In this document: positions 25,462 to 33,510 of the stretch, piece by piece
Numbering within the stretch: the first letter of the stretch is position 1
How the letters are laid out: the number at the start of each line of letters is the position of its first letter
Assembly: GCF_037076525.1 (NCBI RefSeq)
Contig: NZ_AP029018.1
Span: 1,885,001-1,949,000, forward strand
Origin: Selenomonas sp. TAMA-11512
GTDB taxonomy: Bacteria; Bacillota; Negativicutes; Selenomonadales; Selenomonadaceae
Length of the DNA: 64,000 nt
Direction of reading: 5' to 3'
Notes under the pieces: generated by a model
What the model was told of the DNA's origin: nothing
The model's input: only the letters and a program-made list of their open reading frames with translations
The model's database searches: none
Translations under genes and position numbers: made by a program

Positions 25462-27357
25462 TCACGCAAGCCCCATCGCCTGCCCGATGAGATAGACGAT
25501 GAGCGATATGACCCATGCGGTCGCGAACGTATAGAGCGCAGCGAAGCCGAACCACTTCCAGCGTCCAGACTCTTTCTTGATCGTACCGAGCGCGGTGACG
25601 CACGGCGTATAGAGCTGGAAGAACACCATGAAGACGATTGCCGTCAGCGGCGTGAATGCCCCGCCGAGCCCCGCGACAATCTCATCGGCATAATCAACAG
25701 CCGTATCCTCATCCGCCATCTCATCGATGCCGTAGATGACAGCCATCGTCGAGAGCACGGATTCCTTCGCCAGGATACCCGTCGTGAGAGCAGCGCCGGC
25801 CTGCCAGTTGTCAAAGCCGTGGAAGCGGAAGATCGTGCCCATCCCCTCGCCGATGGCGGCGAGATAGCTGTCCTCCATATCCTCCGTCTGCCCGCCGGAA
25901 TTGAAGTTCGACAGGAACCAGATGGCGACGGACATCGCGAAGATGATCGTACCGGCTTTGACAAGGTAGCCCTTGCCCTTATCCCATGTCTCAAGGAGCA
26001 CCGTCTTCATATCGGGAATGCGATACGGCGGAAGCTCCAGGAGAAACGTCGAGCTCTCGCCTTTGAAGACGGAGAGGGAAAGCGCCTTTGCCATCAGGAT
26101 GGCGACGACGACGCCGGCCAGATACATGACGAAGACGACGTTCGCCGCCTCATCCGCGAAGAACATCGCCGCAAAGAGCGCAAGCACCGGCAGCTTCGCG
26201 CTGCAGGTCAGGAACGGCGTGATGAGAATTGCCGTCAGGCGGTCCTTTTCCGAATCGAGCGCGCGAGCGCCCATGATGGCGGGGACTCCGCAGCCGAAGC
26301 CCATGATGAGAGGCATGACGCCTTTGCCCGTAAGGCCGATGCGTCGCATGATCGGATCCATGATGAAGGCGACGCGAGCCATGTAGCCCGTACCGTCAAG
26401 AATCGAAAGGATGAAGAACAGCGTAAAGATGAGCGGCACAAAGGAGACAACCGCTCCGACGCCGCCGATGATGCCGTCGAGGATCAGCGACTGCATCCAG
26501 TCCGCTACATCGGCCGAGGCGAGCGCTCCGGCGACGACCTCCGTAAACGGCCCCGTAATGAGCTCTTCCAACGCATCCTGCGCCACCTGTCCGACCCATG
26601 TAAACGTGATCTGGAATGTCAGATAGACCATCAGAAGCAGGATCGGCAATGCAAGGAAGCCGTTGGCAAGAACGCTGTCAATTTTTTCCGAGACGGATGA
26701 TCCGACATTTTCAACGACAACGGCCGACTGCATGATCTCGTCAATGAGGTCATAGCGAAGCGCGATGAGCTTTTCCTGCAGCTCCTCATCGGAGAGACCC
26801 TGTCGGCGCAGCTCGGCGACCTGCAGCTTATGCTGCTCGATGCGCTCCGACGGGGCATAGTTTCGCATCACCGTCGTGGTGAATACATCGAGAAGCTTCT
26901 TGACGCTCTTGCTGCTGCGGCCGACGGTCTCGACCGCAGGATAGCCGATGAAGGACTCGAGCTTCCGCATATTGACACGGATGCCTTTACGACTTGCCTC
27001 ATCCGCCATATTAAGACACAGCAGAAGCGGCGCACCCTCCTCCAACAGCTGGAGCGTGAGGAACAGATTGCGCTCGATATTCGACGAGTCAATGACATTA
27101 ACAACGAAGTCCGGCATCGACTCACGGAAATAATCGATGACGACTTTCTCCTCCGCCGACCGCGCATTGATGGAGTATGTACCGGGGAGATCCACGACGG
27201 AGATGACGCGTTCCTTGTGATTGATGACGCCCATCTTCTTGTCGACCGTGACGCCCGGCCAATTGCCGATTTTCTGACGGAGACCCGTGAGCTCATTGAA
27301 AATCGTCGATTTTCCCGTATTCGGGTTGCCTGCTAAGGCAATGCTCATCGTAGACAC
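25462..27357 (-). CDS. feoB: Ferrous iron transporter FeoB
   Basis: A 631-residue inner-membrane Fe2+ transporter with an N-terminal G domain. Motifs: GNPNTGKST (G1, residues 10-18), DLPGTYSINA (G3), CLNMADEA (G4). A helical GDI region follows, then two Gate motifs within the polytopic C-terminal half (MGFGCGVPAIMGARAL, FLTCSAKLPVLALF). It is somewhat shorter than enterobacterial FeoB. I start at the GTG at 27357 because AAGGAGG lies 7 bases before it; an internal ATG at 27348 is too far from that site. It starts 2 bases after feoA. A Fur box precedes the operon. Confidence 0.96.
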   Translation of the reverse strand: MSTMSIALAGNPNTGKSTIFNELTGLRQKIGNWPGVTVDKKMGVINHKERVISVVDLPGTYSINARSAEEKVVIDYFRESMPDFVVNVIDSSNIERNLFLTLQLLEEGAPLLLCLNMADEASRKGIRVNMRKLESFIGYPAVETVGRSSKSVKKLLDVFTTTVMRNYAPSERIEQHKLQVAELRRQGLSDEELQEKLIALRYDLIDEIMQSAVVVENVGSSVSEKIDSVLANGFLALPILLLMVYLTFQITFTWVGQVAQDALEELITGPFTEVVAGALASADVADWMQSLILDGIIGGVGAVVSFVPLIFTLFFILSILDGTGYMARVAFIMDPIMRRIGLTGKGVMPLIMGFGCGVPAIMGARALDSEKDRLTAILITPFLTCSAKLPVLALFAAMFFADEAANVVFVMYLAGVVVAILMAKALSLSVFKGESSTFLLELPPYRIPDMKTVLLETWDKGKGYLVKAGTIIFAMSVAIWFLSNFNSGGQTEDMEDSYLAAIGEGMGTIFRFHGFDNWQAGAALTTGILAKESVLSTMAVIYGIDEMADEDTAVDYADEIVAGLGGAFTPLTAIVFMVFFQLYTPCVTALGTIKKESGRWKWFGFAALYTFATAWVISLIVYLIGQAMGLA

Positions 27358-27359
27358 GC

Positions 27360-27596
27360 TCAAGCCTCCTTTTCCTCTACCAGTGTAACGTCGATCAGCG
27401 CGGCATCGTCTCTGCGCATGGACAGGCTGTATGAACGGATGCCGATCGCAATCGGATCGCCTAGGGGCGCCGACCGCAATATCTTTATACGCGTGCCCGG
27501 GATGAGCCCCATCGTCATGAGACGCTGCTTCAGCGGCGATTCTCCGAGCTTCTCGATGCGCAAAACCTGACCGGTTTTGCCCTCCTTGAGTGTCAT
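27360..27596 (-). CDS. feoA: Ferrous iron transport protein FeoA
   Basis: A 78-residue cytoplasmic SH3-like protein that regulates FeoB. It reads MTLKEGKTGQVLRIEKLGES and LMTMGLIPGTRIKILRSAPL, the typical FeoA core. SD TAGGAGGAAAACC. First gene of feoA-feoB-Cys-rich protein. Confidence 0.95.
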   Translation of the reverse strand: MTLKEGKTGQVLRIEKLGESPLKQRLMTMGLIPGTRIKILRSAPLGDPIAIGIRSYSLSMRRDDAALIDVTLVEEKEA

Positions 27597-27650
27597 TGGT
27601 TTTCCTCCTAAGATAAATATAAAATAAAATGATCTCGGATGGTTTCGCAA

Positions 27651-27675
27651 TTATTATCATTGCGAATGATAATAA
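27651..27675. promoter_or_regulatory. Fur box of the feo operon
   Basis: A perfect inverted repeat, TTATTATCATT-GCG-AATGATAATAA (11-bp arms, 3-base centre), 55 bases before feoA. It matches the GATAAT/ATTATC Fur consensus, so the operon should be repressed by iron-loaded Fur. Confidence 0.88.
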
Positions 27676-27729
27676 TCAGAAAACTCATTTTCATTGATAG
27701 AATAACTTACTTTTGTATCATTGTCAAAT

Positions 27730-27758
27730 AAAAAAAAGAGCCGCCGCGTAACGGCGGC
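27730..27758 (-). terminator. Terminator downstream of cheB and repeat copy A
   Basis: GCCGCCG / CGGCGGC stem with a 5-base loop, followed on the minus strand by CTCTTTTTTTT. It would end a cheB transcript that runs through repeat copy A. Confidence 0.8.
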
Positions 27759-27799
27759 AGCCCCCATAGATTATATATGCATGCATATCGCGTCTATTT

Positions 27800-28067
27800 A
27801 GGAAGCACTGATAAATGCAGCACAACCATCTTGGCGCATCTTTTCCGCTCTCTCTGCGCCCTCTATCCTCCACAGAGCACCACTCTGCGTCCGGTTTTCC
27901 ATGAAACCCCAAGAGGTCAAACCGAAGGCGCAGACCGATTGGTCAGGTTTCTGTAAGGGCGGAGCGAACAATGTCCGCAAAGCGGACGTTTGTACGTGTA
28001 GCTTGCCTCCTTGATAGAACGAAAAATCTACACCAATCTGACAGACTTCATTTTATCAGCGCTTCCT
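27800..28067. repeat. MITE-like dispersed element, copy A (full length)
   Basis: 268 bases bounded by inverted ends: AGGAAGCACTGATAAATG at the left, and at the right the complement of AGGAAGCGCTGATAAAATGA. The right 33 bases (28035-28067) are identical to copy D. The left 50 bases match copy B at about 41 of 50 positions. The interior has no convincing gene. The right end lies inside the 3' end of cheB. No certain target duplication was seen. Confidence 0.75.
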
Positions 28068-28671
28068 TTATTTTCGCGCATCGAGCCGCGTAGGCATTGA
28101 TGCGGTCCGCAATCTTCGGCAGCGGCAGCTGTTCCCCGACAGCGCCGATCTCAAAAGCGGCTTTCGGCATACCGTAGACAACGCTTGTCGCCTCATCCTG
28201 TCCTACCGTCTCCGCACCTCGGCGACGCATGGCAAGAAGCCCGCGCGAACCGTCCGAGCCCATTCCCGTCAGCAGAATCCCCAGCGCGTTCGCGCCGAAG
28301 TAATCCGCCACGGTATAGAACAGCGGATCCGCCGAGGGCCGCACCCAATTGATATGCTCCTCCATGGTCAGCGTCAAATACAATCGCGGACTGCGCTCCT
28401 CACGGGCAATCTTCATGTGCATGCCGCCCTTGGCAATGTAAACCGTCGACGGCGTAAGGTGATCCCCTTCTTCGGCTTCCTTGACCTGCAGGTCACAGAT
28501 CGAATCCAGGCGCGTCGCAAAAAGCTTGGAAAACACGGGAGGCATATGCTGAACGACGACGATGGGAGGTGTCGGTATCCTGACATTCGGCAATATTTCC
28601 GACAATGCCTCGGTGCCGCCCGTCGAGGATCCGATGGCGATGATGTATCGGCTCAGCCCTTCCATATACAT
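28048..28671 (-). CDS. Stand-alone CheB-type methylesterase
   Basis: A 207-residue CheB catalytic domain without a receiver domain. The triad is visible: IAIGSSTGGTEALSEIL (Ser), VVVQHMPPVFSKLFA (His), and LLTGMGSDGSRGL (Asp). It would remove methyl esters from chemoreceptor glutamates or a similar target. No other chemotaxis gene is in the window. The last codons (KEALIK and TGA) are read from the inverted end of repeat copy A, so the C-terminus was probably changed by an insertion. I start at the ATG at 28671 with GGGGAGG 5 bases upstream. Confidence 0.88.
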   Translation of the reverse strand: MYMEGLSRYIIAIGSSTGGTEALSEILPNVRIPTPPIVVVQHMPPVFSKLFATRLDSICDLQVKEAEEGDHLTPSTVYIAKGGMHMKIAREERSPRLYLTLTMEEHINWVRPSADPLFYTVADYFGANALGILLTGMGSDGSRGLLAMRRRGAETVGQDEATSVVYGMPKAAFEIGAVGEQLPLPKIADRINAYAARCAKIKEALIK

Positions 28672-28724
28672 CGCATCCTCCCCTTTCTTGACCGGTCGTC
28701 TTCCCATTGATCGAATATCGGCAG

Positions 28725-28916
28725 TCAGTCGCCGACCCGCGCTTTCATCTGCCGTTGAAATTGACGGCGAGAAAGGAGGACATATCGTCCGCAGCCCTCA
28801 CATTTGATTCCGACATCCATGCCGATGCGGATGACCTTCCACGTATCGGCTCCGCAGGCATGCGGCTTGCGCATCTGTACGGTATCGCCGACTTCACAGC
28901 GGATATCTGCCGTCAT
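28725..28916 (-). CDS. DUF951 family protein
   Basis: A 63-residue conserved Firmicute protein. It has the family pattern VGDTVQMRKPHACGADTWKV and IKCEGCGRYVLLSRRQF, with Cys residues (HACG, CEGC) that could bind a metal. Function unknown. It is commonly next to ychF, as here, where it starts 65 bases downstream of it. SD GGAGGGAGT. Confidence 0.92.
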   Translation of the reverse strand: MTADIRCEVGDTVQMRKPHACGADTWKVIRIGMDVGIKCEGCGRYVLLSRRQFQRQMKARVGD

Positions 28917-28981
28917 ACTCCCTCCGTCAATTCCATACCGTCATCTCCCGATAGAGAGAGGCGACGGCCTTCCTGCAATCG

Positions 28982-30088
28982 CTATACGTTAAATCGGAAA
29001 TACGTGACGTCACCGTCCTGCATGACGTACTCCTTGCCCTCAAGGCGTACCTGTCCCTTTTCCCGCGCCGCCGCGACCGAGCCGGCGGCGATGAGGTCGT
29101 CATAGTTGACAATCTCCGCGCGAATGAAGCCGCGCTCGATATCCGAGTGTATCTTGCCCGCCGCTTTCGGCGCGACGGTTCCCTTTGTAATCGTCCATGC
29201 GCGGCATTCATCTTCTCCCGCCGTCATAAAGGTCAGGAGTCCGAGAAGCTCAAACGCCGCCTTGATGAGGCGGTCGAGGCCGGACTCCTGCAGTCCCATC
29301 TCCTCTAAAAACGCCTTTGCGTCCTCACCCGAAAGCTCCGCTATCTCGGACTCCACACGAGCCGAGATGACGACGACCTCCGCGCCCTCCTCCTCGGCGC
29401 GCTCCCGCACGCGGAGAACGGCGGGATTTCCTTCGCCGTCCTTTGCGGCCTCATCCTCACTGACGTTCGCGACGTACAGCATCGGCTTCATGGTGAGGAG
29501 GTTCAGATCGCCGAGAAGCGCGCGCTCATCCTCTGTGAGCTCGACGCTCTTCGCGGCTTTCGCGTCCTCAAGAGCCGCTTTGAGCTTGTCGAGGACAGCT
29601 TCCTCCGCCTTCGCCTCCTTGCTGCCGCTCTTGGCAAGCTTGACAAGCTTCTGCAGACGCCGCTCGATCACCTCGAGATCCGCGAGACAGAGCTCTGTCA
29701 TGATCGTCTCGATATCGCGAATCGGATCGATGGAGCCCGCCACATGGGTGATATTCCCGTCCTCAAAGCAGCGAACGACGTGCGCGATCGCGTCGACCTG
29801 CCGAATGTGCTCGAGAAATTTATTGCCGAGTCCCTCTCCTTTGGACGCGCCCGCGACAAGCCCGGCGATATCGACGAAACGAACCGACGCGGGCGTCACC
29901 TTCTTGGAATTATAGAGCTTGTGCAGTACCTCAAGCCTCGCGTCGGGGACATCCACGACCCCGACATTGGGTTCTATCGTGCAGAACGGGTAGTTCGCCG
30001 CCTCCGCCCCCGCCTTTGTAATGGCGTTAAAGAGCGTGCTCTTGCCGACGTTTGGTAAGCCGACGATTCCCACATCTAAATTGCTCAA
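28982..30088 (-). CDS. ychF: Ribosome-binding ATPase YchF
   Basis: A 368-residue Obg-family protein that prefers ATP. It has GIVGLPNVGKSTLFNAITKA (P-loop), DIAGLVAGASKGEGLGNKFL, a coiled-coil insertion about residues 130-190, and a C-terminal TGS domain (FMTAGEDECRAWTITKGTVA). The start is TTG, with AAAGGGGC 8 bases upstream. DUF951 and cheB lie downstream; the pRiA4b-like gene is 15 bases upstream. Confidence 0.97.
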   Translation of the reverse strand: MSNLDVGIVGLPNVGKSTLFNAITKAGAEAANYPFCTIEPNVGVVDVPDARLEVLHKLYNSKKVTPASVRFVDIAGLVAGASKGEGLGNKFLEHIRQVDAIAHVVRCFEDGNITHVAGSIDPIRDIETIMTELCLADLEVIERRLQKLVKLAKSGSKEAKAEEAVLDKLKAALEDAKAAKSVELTEDERALLGDLNLLTMKPMLYVANVSEDEAAKDGEGNPAVLRVRERAEEEGAEVVVISARVESEIAELSGEDAKAFLEEMGLQESGLDRLIKAAFELLGLLTFMTAGEDECRAWTITKGTVAPKAAGKIHSDIERGFIRAEIVNYDDLIAAGSVAAAREKGQVRLEGKEYVMQDGDVTYFRFNV

Positions 30089-30103
30089 TTTATAAAGCCC
30101 CTT

Positions 30104-31825
30104 TTACTTCTTTCGATCTTTCAAAAAAACGACCTTCGACGACTTCGTCTTCTGCCGTGCCGTCCGCTTCGCTTCCGCGGCGTGCTGCAGCTCAAGCGGC
30201 GTATTGCCGCGGTTGGCAATCGACCGCGTCGTCTCGTAGAGACGCGTCAGCATGTGTTCCAGCGTGCGCTTTTCCGCCTTCCCCATGGCGTCCGTATAGC
30301 CCTCCGCCTTCAGGGAATCAAGGACAAAGCTGACCGGCGCACCCGAGAGAAAATTCCAGCACGTGCGCTCCATGACATCATACACCTCATCCGGCTCGTA
30401 GCCGAAGGCTGCGAAGCACTTCTCCACATTGGCTGTCTCCTCTTCTCCCTGCAGACCTTCTCCTATGGAGAATTCCATGATTTCCTCCTTGGATGCCGGC
30501 ACATAAAAGGGCTTGCCCTCCTGCATTTCGATGATGATCTGTGCCTCTTCGCCGGCAATGCTGTCCGAGATGAACCGGTCATGATCGATTTCGCCCGTTG
30601 TATACTCGGTGGGGATTTCCTGGATATAGCGGATGAGCTCCCGCTTCGTAATACTGCCGTGGCCGCCCATCTCGTAGAGTTCGACAAGAAGAGACAGCGG
30701 CGTCACGCCGTAGAGGAAATCCGCCGCGGCGAGACAGGTGAGAAGCCAGCTGCGGCGCTGTCTCTCCTCCTGCATGGCCGGCGTGTCCAGCTCTTTCAGC
30801 GCCGCCGCCACATCCTGCGCCACCGCGGGCGCCCCCGTCGGCGTCGAGGCAATGTAGCAGGCTGTGAAGAGAATCGTAAAGTCGTCCTTATCCTCTCTGT
30901 ACTTAAAGCCGTTCGGGTTCTTGAGATAGCGGCGCAGCGTTTTGACCTCGTGATCCGAGAGAAGCAGATAGTACCGGCGAAGCACGCCCGGCGCCAGCAT
31001 CTCCCGGGTCAGGAGCTCCGCGAGCTTTATCCGCGGCATGCCGCGCTTGACATCCACTTCTTTGTTGTCCAGGACGGTCAGCAGCTCTTCCTTCGTAAAG
31101 CCGCTGAGGATATCGAGGAGCCTCGGCGGATTCGCCGTAGGGAGCTGATCCACGGCGTCCTTCAGAATCTGTCTGAGCAAAAGCTCCTCCTCGCGTACGG
31201 AAAACGTACGATGGATCTCCTCGATGACACTCTCCGGGAGAGATGTTTTCGGATTGATGTCAAAGGGTTCACGATACCGGGCCCCGACCCCGTAGTGCCC
31301 GTCCTCCATACGCACCCATATGGAAGGGAACCGCTCCCTGCCATACGCGCGATAGTTGAGCCTGCACCGCTCTTCCAGTACGCGGTTAATCTCGGCCGTA
31401 TCCATCCCTCCGGACGCTTTCGTCACCTTGACGGCGTATCGCTTTTCCGCCTTGTAGGATTTAACCTTGATTGTGTATTCTCTGCTCTTCTCCGGCGCCT
31501 CGCCCTCTTGATACCGGAAGTGCATCGTCCGTACATGGGCAAAAAAATCGCAGATGTATTCCATATCCATTCCGTACGGCGTCCCCTCATACAAAGGCGG
31601 CTCATCATCGTCCAAATCCTCATAATCATATATCACGAATTTCGGCCGTTTCGAATAATACAGCACCTCGCCGCATGTCTTGTATCCCAAGACCACATGA
31701 AGGACATACGCCAACTGCGCGAACGTCAAGCGATCGGGGACTTCGATCTCCCGATGCATGTCCTCTGCCCCGGCATTCCCCTTCACATCCAGCACGTAAT
31801 ATCCGATGACCTTTTTCTCTTTCAT
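30104..31825 (-). CDS. Large protein with N-terminal pRiA4b ORF-3-like domain
   Basis: A 573-residue soluble protein. Residues 1-140 resemble the plasmid pRiA4b ORF-3 / IS1096 passenger fold, with VPDRLTFAQLAYVLHVVLGY, a DDEPPLYEGTPYGMDMEY acidic loop and FAHVRTMHFRYQEGEAP. The remaining 430 residues are helical, with LSGFTKEELLTVLDNKEVDV that looks like a short SAP-like or Rho-N-like helix pair. The end is Lys-rich. Function unknown; there is no SEC-C zinc motif. I start at MKEKKVIGYYVLDVKG (31825). An AT-rich TATAAT (31901-31896) next to repeat copy B may be its -10. Confidence 0.75.
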   Translation of the reverse strand: MKEKKVIGYYVLDVKGNAGAEDMHREIEVPDRLTFAQLAYVLHVVLGYKTCGEVLYYSKRPKFVIYDYEDLDDDEPPLYEGTPYGMDMEYICDFFAHVRTMHFRYQEGEAPEKSREYTIKVKSYKAEKRYAVKVTKASGGMDTAEINRVLEERCRLNYRAYGRERFPSIWVRMEDGHYGVGARYREPFDINPKTSLPESVIEEIHRTFSVREEELLLRQILKDAVDQLPTANPPRLLDILSGFTKEELLTVLDNKEVDVKRGMPRIKLAELLTREMLAPGVLRRYYLLLSDHEVKTLRRYLKNPNGFKYREDKDDFTILFTACYIASTPTGAPAVAQDVAAALKELDTPAMQEERQRRSWLLTCLAAADFLYGVTPLSLLVELYEMGGHGSITKRELIRYIQEIPTEYTTGEIDHDRFISDSIAGEEAQIIIEMQEGKPFYVPASKEEIMEFSIGEGLQGEEETANVEKCFAAFGYEPDEVYDVMERTCWNFLSGAPVSFVLDSLKAEGYTDAMGKAEKRTLEHMLTRLYETTRSIANRGNTPLELQHAAEAKRTARQKTKSSKVVFLKDRKK

Positions 31826-31919
31826 ACATCCGTTCCTCTCACACACCGACGAAATCCAACTCACATTTCAGCCCGAAATTCACATTGATTTCTATATTAT
31901 ATACGATTTCCTTCTTTAA

Positions 31920-31970
31920 AGGAAGCACTGATAAATGCAGGCCGGTCATTTTGGGGTATCTTTTCCGCCC
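31920..31970. repeat. MITE-like dispersed element, copy B (left end only)
   Basis: AGGAAGCACTGATAAATGCAG is identical to the left end of copy A for 21 bases, and similarity continues to about 31970 (ending in TTTTCCGC). No right end follows. It fills much of the 318-base gap 31826-32143, whose remainder is AT-rich promoter DNA. Confidence 0.7.
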
Positions 31971-32143
31971 GCACTTCCCTGTCCGAAGTGGAAGAAAATA
32001 ACAATTTGTCTCTTGAAAAAAAAAATCAAATAAAGGATAATGGATAAGCAAGTAAATTGCAAGTGCAAATTTGAACAATTTCACTGTTTTCTCGAATGCA
32101 TAAGCCGATACTTTTTGTCAAAGAAAGGATTTTTTCGTATATC

Positions 32144-33430
32144 ATGAACGACAATCAGCACCAATGCAGCTTCTGCCGGCGTATCATCACCGTGCGCGAC
32201 CAATACGACATGCCCATCTACGATCCCAAGACCGGCTTCGCCATCTGCCGCAGCTGCGTCGAAGATATCTACCACTTTCTCGAAGACCACGAGGACGCCA
32301 AGGAGGTCGAGGTCAAACGAGACTTCGCCGACCGGCTCGACGAGATTCTCGCCAAAAACAAGCCGCACATCATCAAGCAGTATCTGGATGAATACATCAT
32401 CGACCAGGACCGCGCGAAGAAGATTCTTTCCGTTGCCGTCTACAACCACTACAAGCGGATGAAATACGGCTACGACCACACGGACGGCTCCGAGATCGAG
32501 AAATCCAACGTGATCATGCTCGGCCCTTCGGGCTGCGGCAAGACGGCGCTCCTCTCCCATCTCTCGCAGCTCATGGATGTCCCCTTCGCCGTCACCGACG
32601 CCTCTTCGCTGACCGAAGCGGGCTTCGTCGGAGCCGACGTCGAAGTCGCCGTCCGCAACCTGTACTATGCTGCGGATAAGAATATCGAAAAGGCCGAGCA
32701 CGGTATCATCTACCTCGACGAGTTTGACAAGATTGCCCGTAAATCCGGCGCCAACAACTCCATTACCGCCGACCCCGGGCATGAGGGCGTCCAGCAGGCG
32801 CTCCTCAAGATGCTGGAAGGCTCCGTCGTGGAGTTTACGGCACGCGGTCAGCGCAAGCATCCGGAGGCGCCGACGATCAAAGTCGATACGAAGAACATCC
32901 TCTTCATTGTCGGCGGAGCCTTTGTCGGCATCGAGGAGACCATTGCCAAACGGCTCAAGAAGGATGCTTCCGCCATCGGCTTCGGCGCTGCCGTCGAGAG
33001 CACGAAGAAGGGCGACGATCCGAAGCGGTTTGATGAACTGCTCGAGCAGGTGCGCCCGGAGGATCTCATGCAGTACGGCATCATTCCCGAGGTCATCGGC
33101 CGTCTCCCCATCATCTGCACGCTCGGCACACTCGACGAAGACGCGCTCCTGCGCATCCTGACCGAGCCGAAGAACGCGCCTGTCAAGCAGTACCAAAAGC
33201 TTCTCTCCATGGACAATGCGGAGCTCACCTTTGAAGAAGACGCTCTTCGCGCCGTTGCGCAGAAGGCCATTGAGCGCAAGACGGGCGCCCGCAGCCTCAA
33301 GGGGATCATTGAAGACACGATGCTCGACATCATGTTTGACATTCCGAAGTCCGGCGAAAAGCGGCGCATCATCATCACGAAGGAATGCATTGAGGACGGC
33401 ACCGCGCCAAGGGTCGAGCCCGTTTCATAA
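32144..33430 (+). CDS. ClpX-like AAA+ ATPase paralogue
   Basis: A 428-residue ClpX-type unfoldase. The N-terminal zinc finger has Cys 8, 11, 35 and 38. Walker A is GPSGCGKT (127-134), Walker B IIYLDEFDKIA. The pore-1 loop is GFVG where canonical ClpX has GYVG. The RKH loop (GQRKHP), the IGF loop that docks on ClpP (AIGFGA), the arginine-finger region EVIGRLP and sensor-2 TGARSL are all present. It stands alone, without clpP or tig beside it. The ATG at 32144 is preceded by AAGAAAGGA at long range (14 bases). An ATG at 32096 would add 16 unlike residues. Confidence 0.88.
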   Translation: MNDNQHQCSFCRRIITVRDQYDMPIYDPKTGFAICRSCVEDIYHFLEDHEDAKEVEVKRDFADRLDEILAKNKPHIIKQYLDEYIIDQDRAKKILSVAVYNHYKRMKYGYDHTDGSEIEKSNVIMLGPSGCGKTALLSHLSQLMDVPFAVTDASSLTEAGFVGADVEVAVRNLYYAADKNIEKAEHGIIYLDEFDKIARKSGANNSITADPGHEGVQQALLKMLEGSVVEFTARGQRKHPEAPTIKVDTKNILFIVGGAFVGIEETIAKRLKKDASAIGFGAAVESTKKGDDPKRFDELLEQVRPEDLMQYGIIPEVIGRLPIICTLGTLDEDALLRILTEPKNAPVKQYQKLLSMDNAELTFEEDALRAVAQKAIERKTGARSLKGIIEDTMLDIMFDIPKSGEKRRIIITKECIEDGTAPRVEPVS

Positions 33431-33445
33431 AACCATACCGCGCAG

Positions 33446-33482
33446 CAAAGGCGAGCCCTGTAAAACACAGCGCTCGCCTTTG
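33446..33482. terminator. Hairpin between the ClpX-like gene and the phosphohexomutase
   Basis: CAAAGGCGAGC pairs with GCTCGCCTTTG around a 15-base loop, in the convergent gap. T-runs are short on both sides. Confidence 0.7.
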
Positions 33483-33510
33483 TTATGCTCTATATAGCTT
33501 TGCTTCGCGC

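Noticed and set aside
25231-26700. 489-codon plus-strand frame opposite feoB
   Set aside because: Low-complexity Arg/Asp/Glu composition typical of antisense reading; feoB has all G-domain motifs.
27724-28020. Short minus-strand frames inside repeat copy A as a transposase remnant
   Set aside because: The 60-codon frames have no transposase motif; the repeat looks non-coding.
28725-28916. DUF951 protein as a zinc-ribbon ribosomal protein
   Set aside because: Only two Cys pairs of unusual spacing and clear DUF951 sequence pattern; no ribosomal family match recognised.
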